Program-made: the position numbers and the translations under genes | Part shown: positions 34,634-45,975 of the stretch, piece after piece | Position numbering within the stretch: the first letter of the stretch is position 1 | Layout of the letters: every line of letters starts with the position of its first letter | Notes under the pieces: generated by a model | Seen by the model: the letters and a program-made list of their open reading frames with translations, nothing else | Database searches by the model: none | What the model was told of the DNA's origin: nothing | Source: Heterotrichella gracilis | Lineage: Eukaryota > Sar > Xanthophyceae > Tribonematales > Xanthonemataceae | Reading direction: 5' to 3' | DNA: 64,000 nt | Assembly: GCA_032358255.1 (NCBI GenBank) | Contig: JAULBX010002224.1 | Span: 347,729-411,728 of the forward strand

Positions 34634-36640
34634 ATGGCCACATACAAAGCGCTGCTCCTCAAAGAGTTCTCCTTCGAGTCTCCATCCAGTGGATTGGAGC
34701 TTGTCACCAAACCAGTGCCAGTCCCAGGCCCCGGGGAAGTCTTGGTGCGCGTGAAGCTGGCGGCTATTCACCCTGCTGACGTACTGTCACTGCAAGGGGT
34801 GTACGCCGGGTTCACGGCAGAACTCCCTGCCACACCAGGACTCGAAGGTGGGTGCCGTGTTGAACGGTGTAATTTCCTTAACGTGCTTTTTGTGTGGGTG
34901 CGATCACAGAAGCTGCGCTCTACTAAGGACCATCAGATCAATCCACCACCTCCAAACCATCAGCAGTGGTTGCACTGATCAGCCTGTTAACCATGCTCTT
35001 TTCATTCATGCACTAGCGCGTCGTTATTTCGCCCTGGCAAAACCACCCCTTGTACCATGGCAGTGAGTTGCGGCTGCTGGCTGTAGGTGTGGCTGTGGTA
35101 GAGCAAGTGGGTGAGGGGGTGTCACTCCCAGTGGGCCAGAGGGTGCTTGGTCTGCCATGGCCCATTGAGTCGCATGGCGGCAGCTGGCAGCAGTATTCGA
35201 TTTTCAAGGAGGCCAACCTTGTGCCGATTCCAGATGGAGTTACAGATGAAGCTGCAGCAAATGTCTTTGTAAGTACACGTTGCCTTTTTTATGCATCAAC
35301 ATGCAGTGCAATTTTCATAATGAGGAAAGCATGTCAGGGCAATGCAAGGGTCAAAAGGCAATTTCTTGTAAAGAGATTTGCATTGGGTTGTCCTGCTTAT
35401 CATAATTTCATAAACACATTTCCTGTTTTTCAATTAGTTAACCATGTGTCAACCACACGGTACAGGTGAACCCCCTCACCATCATGGGATTCTTCGAGGT
35501 GTTGCAGATCCCCAAAGGGGACTACATAATGCAAAGTGCAGCAGGAGGGGCTCTAGGCCAGGGCCTGATCCTTATCGCTAAGACCAAAGGCATCAAGACT
35601 ATCAACCTGGTTCGGCGGAAAGAACAGGTAAAGGCAAACAGATGTTATTGGAGGACTGAATGACAACAGATGGGCTGCAAATTCGTCCCTGGCATGATAC
35701 CAGTTGCTCACGATGGTCGTTCAAGCCGTTGTTGTGACACACGTTAATCATTATTGAGAATGAAGCTTTTATCACCTGTTTGCGCTCTCATTCTGCATGA
35801 ACAAGCCTTTGTGGTCCGTCCTTAGGTGGAGGAGCTGCTTGCGCTGGGCGCAGATGAAGTCATTTGGACTGAGGAAGAGGGAATTGACATCCCTGCCAAG
35901 GTCAAGGAAATCACAGGTACCTAGATCGGCAGCCCTTGCTCACCATGGTCCTTGCCTGTTTCAACACCCGCCGTAATTTGCATTGTTCGTCATATCTGTG
36001 CTGGTTCAAGTCACGGATGCTGTTGTATGGCGCAGGTGGCAAGGGAGCATATGCAGCTGTGGACGCTGTGGGAGGGGAAACAACGAAGATCCTTGCAGCG
36101 TCTCTGCGCGACCAGGGAGAAGTGCGGGTGTATGGCGTGCTCGGAGGATTTGACATCAATGCTGGGATCGCTGATGTGCTCTTCCGCGAGGTGCGGGCGT
36201 GGTTATGGACATTGTCTGGTGTTGTAATGTGCCTGGCATTGGCGCTATAGGAGGGTTATGCAATGTACTCAACCAATGTACCGCAATCAGTTTCCTTGGC
36301 TGCAGCACCACGCAGCCGCAAATGAATCTGTCCCCAGGGATAGGTGGTCAACTCACCTTTGGTGGTGTATGGCACTCCTCAAATGGGTTCAATTAACTGC
36401 CAACTGGTGTTCAAAGAATCCGTCGAATTGCAGATTGAAATCAAGGGTTTCTGGCTCAACTGCTATTTCCGGGATCATGGAGACAAGGTGGCTGGCAACC
36501 TGGCAGAGATCTTTGACCTGTACACGAGCGGTGCCCTGACCATCAAGGACGGATCAAAGTACAGCTTGGACCAGTTTGCCGAGGCAGTCGCTGAGTCGGT
36601 TACTAAGGGCAAGCAGGGCAAGATCTTTTTGGCACCGTAG
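34634..36640 (+). CDS. MDR-family NADPH-dependent oxidoreductase, MECR/quinone-oxidoreductase-like
   Basis: Six exons (34634-34847, 35087-35268, 35466-35627, 35826-35916, 36036-36190, 36434-36640) give 336 residues, the normal length for zinc-free medium-chain dehydrogenases/reductases. The N-terminal GroES-like domain contains GEVLVRVKLAAIHPADVLSL and ATPGLEGVAVVEQVG. The segment VNPLTIMGFFEVLQIPKGDY matches the VNPLTAY-like region of mitochondrial 2-enoyl thioester reductase (MECR/Etr1). The Rossmann stretch AAGGALGQGLILIAKTKG has the alternative AxxGxxGxxxI form, followed by NLVRRKEQVEELLALGADEV with basic residues suited to NADPH. The C-terminus contains IKGFWLNCYF. Zinc ligands are absent. 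It may reduce enoyl-ACP/CoA in mitochondrial fatty acid synthesis or act on quinones or enones. No clear transit peptide is seen (MATYKALLLKEF), which weakens the mitochondrial reading. Confidence 0.87.
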
Positions 36641-36922
36641 GCCAAGCTGGGAATGCACACATTGTATAGGGTTGAACACGCAGGGTCCATTTGATAGTGC
36701 TTGAAATTTCATTAATGCGCTGTTCAAGCTTTTTTTTTATCGGAGGTTGCAATTGCCCATGCTCTCATTTGCATAGTTGCGGAATTCATTTATTGAAGTT
36801 GAATAATGATCGCATTCATTCATTGTTCTCTACAAATTAAAATTTGAACCCCAGGTTTGCAAGGTTAACAATTGTTCAGATGTTAAAGTTTAACCTCCAT
36901 TCCCTTGAATGGCAATCATTTA

Positions 36923-36969
36923 TTAATATATTGACAGTCCACGTTAAACGTGGACTGTCAATATATTAA
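36923..36969. repeat. Perfect inverted repeat, 23-bp arms, 1-base spacer
   Basis: Positions 36923-36945 are exactly complementary to 36947-36969, separated by one A. The outer part is AT-rich (TTAATATATTGACAG) and the centre is CCACGTT/AACGTGG. It lies about 280 bases downstream of the MDR stop. It might act as a hairpin in the 3' transcript or be a mobile-element footprint. Confidence 0.92.
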
Positions 36970-37167
36970 AACTTTTAATAAATATTGATGTGTGCCTTCT
37001 ACAAATATCCTTCAGAGCCCTGGGCCAGTTAATTTGCGTTGGAATGTTGGCAGCATTCGCAATGCGTGTCTTGCAAGATGCCTTTGTGGCACCGGGTGTA
37101 TCCTCTTCTGCCATCTGTGAAACTTCCACTGGTTGCCGTACCTGCCAGCTGTGTGTTTCTTTTCACA

Positions 37168-37392
37168 GTGGACCACCAGGTGACACCGTGGTGATCACAA
37201 GCATTGTAATAGTTACACAGGGCGCACACCACAAAGTAGTAGTGAACCTTACTATGGAAGTTCCAATGTGGCTATTGTGGCACCTGGTGGTCCACAAGTG
37301 CAGCCCTATAGCATTTACTTCTTCCCAACAAAGCCTTGAACCATATGGCGGTAAACCTGTCCCTCCGGACGGCTATCATAGCACGGTGTCAC
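37168..37392. repeat. Nested inverted repeats (MITE-like)
   Basis: GTGGACCACCAGGTG at 37168-37182 is complementary to 37281-37295. GTGACACCGTG at 37180-37190 is complementary to 37382-37392. The two pairs share one overlapping left arm. No coding capacity is present between them. Confidence 0.65.
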
Positions 37393-37559
37393 CCTGCACA
37401 TAGCTCCATCATACTGTGACAGCCACATGGCGCAGGTGTTATGGTACTTCTTGCTCTCCAGAAGTGTGAATTTACTACTCAAATTGCTAACTTATATCCT
37501 TCCATCCCTGGCCGTAATAAATAACCGCACAGAGCTGCACTGGGAAGCCACTATTGCAG

Positions 37560-40500
37560 TCAGTCGACCTTGGCTTGGCTCTCCATCTCACGAACCTTCC
37601 CCCCCAGGTCCTGAATCTGACCCAACAGAGTGTGCGCAATCTTGATGGTTTCCGAGTTGCTGCCAGTCACACGGTCCTTGGTCAGCAGCAATGGGTTGTC
37701 CAGCAGAGCACGGCGCGCAGGGCTTGGCTTGCCAACAGGGGAGGAATACAGCTGCCTGGTTGGAGAATGTGCCTTGATCCGCAGCGTGTCACCCCCAGAT
37801 CCTGTGCTACCATGCCCGTCAGCTGGAGGTGGCGGGGAGGATGTTGGTGAGCTCCCTGTAGAGGGCCACTGCTGGCAGTCCTCGGTATCCTCTTGGAATT
37901 CTGCTGCAGTGGGTGAGCCAGGGGTGCCTACCGCCTCTGTGGGGACCGGCTGGAGACCGCTTTGTGCAACCTGCTGCGCCGCTGACAACCGATCTTCCCC
38001 CCTGGCGGGGATCTGAACCGCGGCAGATTGCTCATTGCGCTGTCCCCCAAGCCCTGCCTTCTTGCCCGTCAAACGTGACACCTGCGCAACCACTGGATGT
38101 CGTCAGCGCCAAACAAATTTTCTGGTGCAAGTTTTCAACCCCCCGCTGTATGAATCATCCCAGCCGTTACATACTTCCGCCTGCCGACTATAAAATGGCA
38201 CTACCTATTGATTAGATGTACTTGTCAAAAAGTACATTTCCAGATTACATGTGCAGTGCAGGCACGAGCAAAATGACACTGTAGCACAGCCATGCCTCAA
38301 GAAAGGTATCCCTTGAGGGTTGAGGTTAGGAATCCTACCTCCTGCTGCAGCTCCTGGACTTTCCCCTCCAAGTTGGCTTGCACAGCCTGCCCCTGCTGCC
38401 TCTCCCTGGCCATGAACTCCACCTGCTGAGCCAGCTGCGCGGCAGATGCCCCCAGCTCCTCCCGCTCATGAGCAAGCTGCTCGCGCTCCATGGTCACCAC
38501 CGACAGGTGCACATCCGCCTGCAATGCAACCTACCCATCATCAGCCACAGGAGTTCCCCCGCTCGTGAACGAAACGGGCTACATTGTAAAAAAGCAAAAC
38601 AAATTGATGTAAAGTAAATGCAGCATTGTCTGAAAATGGGCAGTGACGCCAAAAGCCACAGTTTTGCACCAATATCTGCATATCCCACCTGCAGCTTAGC
38701 AACAGCCGCCTCCTCAAACTGCTCCAACAGATCATCATACAGCTGCTCATCCACGCCCTGCGGCTGCGCGTGCTCTGGCAGCGAGGCCTGCTGTGTACCA
38801 GGCGCTGAGGACTCTCTGCCAGCCATACTGGAGCTGGTAGCCTGTGCAGCATCACTGCCCACCAGCTCCTGATGTGAAGACGCCAGCTCAGCACGGGCGT
38901 GTGCCAATGCTGCGCCTGAGCTGTCCATCTGGCGCATCATGTCTGTCACCAGCCCCAGCTGCTGGTCAGTGGCCTCCTCAAGCTGCTGGTGCACAGAAGT
39001 GGTGGCTGCTTGCGTCTCCTGCAGGGCAGCATGCGCATCCTGCAAGCAGAACCAGTGTGCGCTGAACATCCGTCCATGATATCATGGGATGTTTTACACG
39101 CAAATCTAGGGTGGCATGAATGTGGAACCCCTGAATCCAAAAACTGTATATGTAGCAACATGTGCCATTTTCACACACCGTGTCAAGTTGCACAAAATAC
39201 ACCGTACCTCAAGCTGCTGTTCAAGCTTCCGCACCAGGTCCTCGTGTCCCAAACTGCTCCTGTGCTGCAGCTGGGCATGCAGCTTTTGCAGCAAGGCGTG
39301 AAGCTGACCGCGAGCGCCATCATTGGGAGAGGCATCCTCAGCAATCCCGTGATCGCGGCTGTAAGTGGCCAACGATGCCTCTAGCTGCAGCTGCAAGTCG
39401 TCGGCTGCAGCCTTGGCGCGGGTGTTGTCCTCCTCCAGCTGGCGCACCTTCTCATTCAGTGCAGCTTTGTCCTCCTCTGCAATGTTGAGGTGGTCCTAAG
39501 TGGGCAACAGCTTGCACAGAACTACATGTAGCATGCACAGATGCACACAATGTACCTGCTGGAAACACTTTGCCACAACTCAGTAGGTCATTGACACGAC
39601 ACTTATGGCAAGCTTCAGCATGCAACCCACCAGATGCCTCAAGCTCCGCCTTCAGAATGTTGTGCATGTTCTCCATGTTCTCAAGGTGCTGGTGGGCGAT
39701 GAACAGCTGCTGCTGCAGCTCCTGCTTGCTGTTGTGCGCAGCCTCCAAGGCTTTGTGAATCTGCGCAACAAGGATTGCATTCACTGAGCATCAATCCAGC
39801 AGTGAGTATGAGGGAACACAGGTTGTACACAATTAGCCCACAAACCGCGAGCGCATTGCAAAGGCCTGCTGAGAATTTTCCCTCAACAAATTGCATGATC
39901 AGCAGGGTGACTGACCTGTGCTTTGTTGGCCTGCACATGCTCCTGGCTGCGTATTTGATCCTCAAGGCTGTCAAGCTGTTTGGTTAGGGACGCCACCTGG
40001 ACCCGCAGCTCAGCTTTGTCCTGCTCAAGACTGGCAACCTTCTCCTGGAAGCTGATGAGTTGGGACTCCAGTCGAGAGTAATCAGAAGTTTGGCTGTCTG
40101 TGGCTTTTGCAACTGCAGCTCTGTCTGAGCTGACATCCCCAACCAGCACAGTGCCATCCCCAGATTGCCGCTTCTCCAGCTCAGCTTCAAGCTGCTGGAC
40201 TTTATTTTCCAGCGTGGAGGCATGGCTTTCCAGCTTTTCCCACCCACCGATGAATTCGCTCATCTCATCCTGCAGGGCCTCGGCAAGTTCCTGCACGTAT
40301 TTGCAGGGGTCAGGAACATGGCGTGGGTGTCAAGGGCATAGCGCTTAAGCATTACCCCATTGTGTGCCTGTTGTTGAGATAGATACATGGTGTCATGGCG
40401 CGCATGCAGTGCTAAAACTGTGCAAAACAAATGAGATCAGGTCTTGCCTGCAGATCTGTCTTCTGCTGGAGCAACTCAGCCTGCTCCCGCTGCACTGAAG

Positions 40501-43500
40501 CAAGGCTGTCATCCAAACCCTCGATCTGGATCTGCAGCTCCGAGTTGTCACCCTGTAGGGTTTCCACCCTGCCGTACAGCCACTCCTTGTCAGCTGCCAG
40601 GGTCTGCGCCTTCTTCCTCTCCTCCTCTAGCTCCTGCCTCACCTCCTCCAGCGCCTGCTCCAGGTCAGCAACGTCCCGCTCGAAATCTCTAGTCTCGGCC
40701 CTCCAGGCCTCCTCTAGCTCAGCCTCCTGTGCCTTCAGCTGTGCAATGTGCTGTGCGTTCCCCAGGGCACTGGAGGACATGCTCTCAATCTGCTCTGTAA
40801 GCTGCGCATGCTGGTGCGCCAAGGAAGCGTTCTCCTTGGCCAAGCGCCCCAGGTTTTGCTTGCTGTCAGACTGAGTTTGCTGCAGCTGCGCCCTCAACGA
40901 GCTCTGCTGCTGCATCGCCTCTGACAGCTGCTCGCTGGCAGATGAGGCCTGCTCAGTTGCGCTGTCAAGCTGGCGGCGCAGATCAGCATTGTCTGTGCTC
41001 AGGGATGCATTCTCATTGACAAGCTGCTGCAGCTTGGCTGCTGTGCCTCCATGCGAGGTTCGCAGCTCCTGCGACTGGAGAGCACTGGCTGCGTTCTCCT
41101 GGCGCACAAACTCTATCTGCTGGTGGGCATTGGCCAGCTCGGCTGCGAGGCTGGCGCACTTCTGGGATGTCTCCTGCAAAGAGGGAGAACATCAGAAGTG
41201 CAAACTTGCCATGTGAGAGCCACATTGATACACAGTCAAAACTGCACATCATCGACATTCAGGAATGCTGACCACGCAATTCAACAAACAAAAAATGGCC
41301 AGCACCTGTAGCTCCTGCGACTTTGCTGTGAACTGAGCAAGCAACTCCTCCTTCTCGGCAACAGCTGCATCCAAGTTGCTCAGAAGCTCAGTGATGCGCT
41401 CCTGGCCCAGATCCACCACCCGCTGCAACGAGTCATTGAACCCCATCAGATCCTCGTTCACTGCATCCTTCTCTGCCACAAGCTCCTCCAAGCTGGCCAA
41501 CCTATCATTGGTTGCAGCACTGGCCTGGCCTGCAGCTGCAAGCTGGTCCCGCAACTGAGCCACTTGCACAGCCAGGTCTCCTCCTTCCCGCTCAGCAGCG
41601 AGCTTGTCTGCCAATGCACTGGCATTCTGCCCTTGCAGGGCCTCCAGCTGCGCTTGCAGCCCAGCCGTGGCTTCAGATTTCTCGCCAAGCTCAGCTTTCA
41701 GCGCCTTCAGCTGCACAAGCAACTCATGAAGCTGTGACTGCTGACCCTCCTCCTGCTCCCTGGCCAATGCGACCGCACCCTCCAATTGCAGCCTGGACTC
41801 GTCCGCTCCCAGCTGCCTGCTGGAGAAAGAACCAAGCTGGTTGTCCAGTTCCAGCTTTTCAGCGGACAAGATGTCCACTTCCTGCTGCAGCCTCTCGCAT
41901 GTGGCGTGTGCAGATGCAAGCTGCTCGTTGAGCACTGCAGTCTGCATGCTGCTCCCCGTTCTTGCCTCCTCCAGCTCAGCGTGAAGCCTGAACAAGGCAA
42001 TGTCAACAGATCATATTGCGGTAAAGGATGGACAGGAAAATAATAACTATACTAATTAGTATAGTTAATAAACCCCTGGGATGGGCTTCCTTAATGGCCG
42101 ATTATATCCGTAAGCAACCATGAAACCAATGTGTGGGGGATGTCATGACATGTCAGGAGAACAACAAGCCACCTGCTAGGCATTTGATAACAGGTGGGTA
42201 CCGCCTCACCTTGCATTTGCGTCATGTAGCTGCGCTGCTTGGTCTGCGGCATCAGCACGGCCTGCCTCCTGCTGCACAGAATGCTGTCTCATGCTATCCA
42301 GCATGCCGATGAGGTCCTGCTTCTGCCCTTGCAGCCCAGTCATCTCCTCGGTGATGGTCCTCAAGGCCTCCTGCCAGTTGTCCAGCTGGCGTTTCAACCC
42401 AGTGTTGGCCAACTCCAGCTCTGTGATCCTGTCCTCAGCACGCTCCATATCCCGCTGCGCACCCTCCAGCTGTGCCTGGAGCTCCTCTCGCGTGAGGGGC
42501 TTTGAGGAGTGGACGCTCCTTGGAGTGGAGGATTCAGCGTTCCAGGAAGCTGATTGGGCTGCACTGCTGGCTCTGCTCGCAGGCGTCCTGTGGGTGGATG
42601 CCCCATCCTGCTCATCACCCACCAGCAAGCTGTCTGGCGCGCCATGCCCTGTGGAGCTGCTAGCATGCTGCAGCTTTACAATCTGCTGGCGCTGGCTGTC
42701 GAGCTCTGCCTGCATGGCTTGCACCTTGATGCGCGAGCCTTGCGATTGGGCCAGCTGTGTCTTCTCCAGCTGCTGCTTCAGCGCACCGCACAGTGCTTTC
42801 TGAGCCTCCAGCTCTTCCATGACTGTGACCAGCTGACCCTCAGCCTCCTGTGCCGCCTGCAGCTGGGCATGCATGTCCCGCATGTCCTCCACGAGCGCCG
42901 CACGAGCTGCAGCCACCTTGTCGCTGACCTGCAGGGACATGCACAAGTCAAAAAAATTATTTGCACTGCCCATGCGGCCAACATGTGATATGGCGGCGGC
43001 AGTGGTGGTGGTATATGAGTCCTCAAGAGCCTAGTGTTCAAGCACATATCTTTACCTGCTGATTGGCAGCTTCTGCTGACTCGGCTCTCTGCAGCAAAGC
43101 GATGGTCTCCTCCTGCAAACGCATCATACGGATTGGGACCACAGATATGCAGTTGGTGAGCCCTAAACTGCCACCATGCGTGGCCTATACCCATTAAGCA
43201 ATGCAAAACACTTTACAGGCGAGGTGAGCATGGATTTATTTCAATGTCTGTTTGCTTACCTGTGCTTCATCAACAGCAGTTTGCAGTCGCTGTTGCTCCT
43301 CAGTCCACTGCTGTTTTTCATGCTGCAGCTCATCCACCTGGTGTTCAAATGCCTGCACAGCCAGCTGCAGTCGCTCAACAAGCTGCTGCAGGTCGCCATT
43401 GGACCTCTCCAGCTGTGCATTGCCATGGATCTCCTCACTGACGGCAGTCATGTTGGACTCCAGCTGGTCAATCACATCCTGTACCATGTGCGGAGGGTCA

Positions 43501-45027
43501 AAATATGGGCTCTCGATGAGACATGCAAACAGCGATGACAGTGGAACCATTATGTAATGCCGGACGTTTCAATTTCACGCAACATATGAGGCTAAATTTA
43601 GGTTAAGGAATACCAACCTGAAGCTGCTTTTGATGCTGCTGGTAAACAGATGAGGCCTCGGCATGTTTCTGGCGTTCAGAACGTTCAACATCCAGATCTT
43701 GCCTCAAGCCCTCTGCTGCAGTCTGCGTCTCATGCAATCGCTGTTGGCAGTCTGCATACAGCTCTTGAAGCGATTCGAGGGCTTGAGATGTGCTGGAGAG
43801 CTGATCAGCGGCTTGCTGCAGCTGGTCCAAAAGCACCGCATGCTTGATGCCGGGAGAACTGGCCTGCTCTGGCGTTGCCCGTCCCTGCGAAGTGGCACTT
43901 GAATCCTGCGCATCTTGCCGCAGCTGGAGCTGCACCTGGAAGCACAGGCCAGAAGCTTAGGGGCACTGAGTACAGGCACAAAGTTGCCTCTGGTGCAAAT
44001 TGAAGCCAACGTAGCATGCTGGACATGAGCCACAGGACATGGTCATTACAAGCGCTCACAAACTTGCCAATCGTATGGTGGCCAAGGCGCACCTCCTTCC
44101 CCACAGGGAGCTTATCCAGGAACTCCTGATCTTTCACAGACAAGTGATTCTCTTTCCCGTCTTTGAGCAACTGCAGCAGCTCATATGCATATTGCCTTTC
44201 CCTCTTCGCCTTTTTTGCTGACTCCTCAGCAGCTTTGGCCCGCCGGTCTGATCGCTTAGCTTCTTGTTCAGCCAGTGCTTTTGCATGCTCCAGCCCATGA
44301 CCTGCAGTGCGTGAGACTCATGTGTTACCTCACGCAAAACTTACTGGCATTCCAGAACGTTATTCGTTTTTTCCAACTTACTCCTGAACTTGAGATCCTC
44401 CACCCTTTTCCTTGCAGCCTGAAGGTCCTTCCCGCGCTCTGACAAAGCGCTCTTCAGCTCGGACTACAACACCGCCCGCAGCAACGTCAAGCATAAAAAA
44501 AGGACGATGTAGGGAGTGAGTGACAACAGCAAAAAATGAGGCTGATTTATCAATGCCTATACCAGGTAGTATAAAAAACAATTAACTTACATTCTCAAGC
44601 TGCTCTTCGTCTGCTGCCTGCTGCAGTTTGCCCAGCTGTTGTGCCGCCGCATCGCCAGCCTTCCTTGCTGATAGGAACTGCTGCTCCAATTTGTTTATGA
44701 TTGCATTGTACCGTTTGACCTCCCTGGTATAGGCAAGCAACAATCCACAGTCATGGTCAGGGGTGGGCTGTCATGCGGTTATATACTTCACTGTGATATA
44801 TGTTTCTTGAATAGACTGGCGAGATGCAAACAGCAAATATTAAACAAAAAATAGAAATAAACATGGGTATTCACCAATTTGCAAGCATGAACAGCCATAG
44901 TGACAAAGGTGTGGACACATCGCTCTCTGCAAAAGAGGGTTTGACCCCATGGCGTAACATACCTCCTCTCTTGCCACCACTTAAAAAGCAGTGCAAAAGC
45001 ACTGAAGATGGCCAGGAAGGCACACAT
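37560..45027 (-). CDS. Membrane-anchored giant coiled-coil protein (1678 aa)
   Basis: Sixteen exons in transcript order (45027-44963, 44723-44591, 44463-44382, 44301-44093, 43935-43618, 43478-43260, 43112-43056, 42928-42210, 41987-41306, 41173-40448, 40290-39916, 39760-39631, 39476-39208, 39039-38689, 38518-38339, 38081-37560) sum to 5037 nt in frame. The N-terminus MCAFLAIFSAFALLFKWWQE is a short hydrophobic anchor. Nearly all the rest is heptad-repeat sequence rich in Glu, Gln, Ala, Leu and Lys (for example QELEEERKKAQTLAADKEW), with short breaks containing Ser/Pro/Gly. The last exon (174 residues) is less helical, with Pro/Ser-rich sequence. The architecture recalls kinectin, golgins or nuclear-envelope tethers, but I see no GRIP, KASH or other diagnostic domain. 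A tethering or scaffold role at an endomembrane is inferred. The intron after exon 10 appears to be GC-AG. Confidence 0.82.
42044..42067. repeat. Perfect 24-bp AT-rich palindrome
   Basis: TAACTATACTAA followed by TTAGTATAGTTA forms a perfect palindrome without spacer. It is in the intron between exons 8 and 9 of the coiled-coil gene. Confidence 0.85.
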
Positions 45028-45975
45028 ACTGTGCCGTAACCCTGCAAAAGGAGAGGGGCTACCTGTTGTAAAGCAAAATACTTGCAACAGCAGTATAGCT
45101 GCGGTAGGAACCCTGTGCCGGTGCAGGGTAGTAGTCAAACATAGATTGAGCAGCAGTGAAGCATCCTATTTGCTATTCAAATTTGTATGCTCCTCAAGGA
45201 TAAGACAAAGGGCCTGTGCTATGCACGGTTTTACCGTCTTTTTTGGCCACCAAGAGGTGTTGGGCGCCCAAGTCAAGGGGTCCGCCAACCAAGACTATGG
45301 GGCACTCGTGTCGTTGGTTAGCTTATGCAAACATGGGCCTGACCAGTTAAACCAAGCCGTTTAGCTACTCTAACCCAGTGCTTTTGAGCTGGGGCTATGA
45401 TTGGGAAACGGTGGCACATGCATGCACACGTCGAACCCTTCAAAAAACGGTTGTTAAGGGCAGTAGAACCCACCTAGATGTCCATATTATGCATATTTCG
45501 ATAGGGTGAGCGTTGTCCTTGAGGTCAAGTCCTGTCAACACCAACTGTAGTGGTATCAAAGACAGGAGGCATGAGAGGAGGGGGGTGGCGATGGGGTCGA
45601 TAAGCCGATGTTAACAGCACTCTCAAACAGGGCCAGAAACCGAATATGAGTGCAAGAAGTTGGGCAAAGGTTTAAAAGCTGTGCCTCTCGACTCGAGTTT
45701 CTGTTTTGCGATCTTTGACTTTATTTAAATAATCATTGGAAGAGAGAAAAAAAAGACCCAGGTTTTTCGAAAAAGCGGCAAAAATACACAGAAACTTAAC
45801 ATTGCTTGCCACATTCAGCCCAGCCACAGAAAGCTGTACTTTGGAACACGTTGAGACTGCCATTGCTGTATGTACTTTGGAACAGACCTGAAATCACACC
45901 TTGGTGAAGTACCTGCACCCACTTGATAGGGCATGGCCAGATAGAATCCGTATTCCCCACTGCAATCGCTTTGCA
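45028..45975. promoter_or_regulatory. Divergent intergenic region, coiled-coil gene / U2AF gene
   Basis: This 948-base region lies between divergent starts at 45027 (-) and 45976 (+). It should hold both promoters. I see no exon with splice support and no clear core-promoter motif. A short A-rich stretch lies near 45742-45775. Confidence 0.4.

Larger units (their letters stand above)
36641..37559. other. Convergent intergenic region rich in inverted repeats
   Basis: No supported gene was found between the MDR gene and the coiled-coil gene. It contains an AT-rich part, the perfect palindrome at 36923-36969, and nested inverted repeats between 37168 and 37392 that suggest a small MITE-like insertion. 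Confidence 0.5.
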
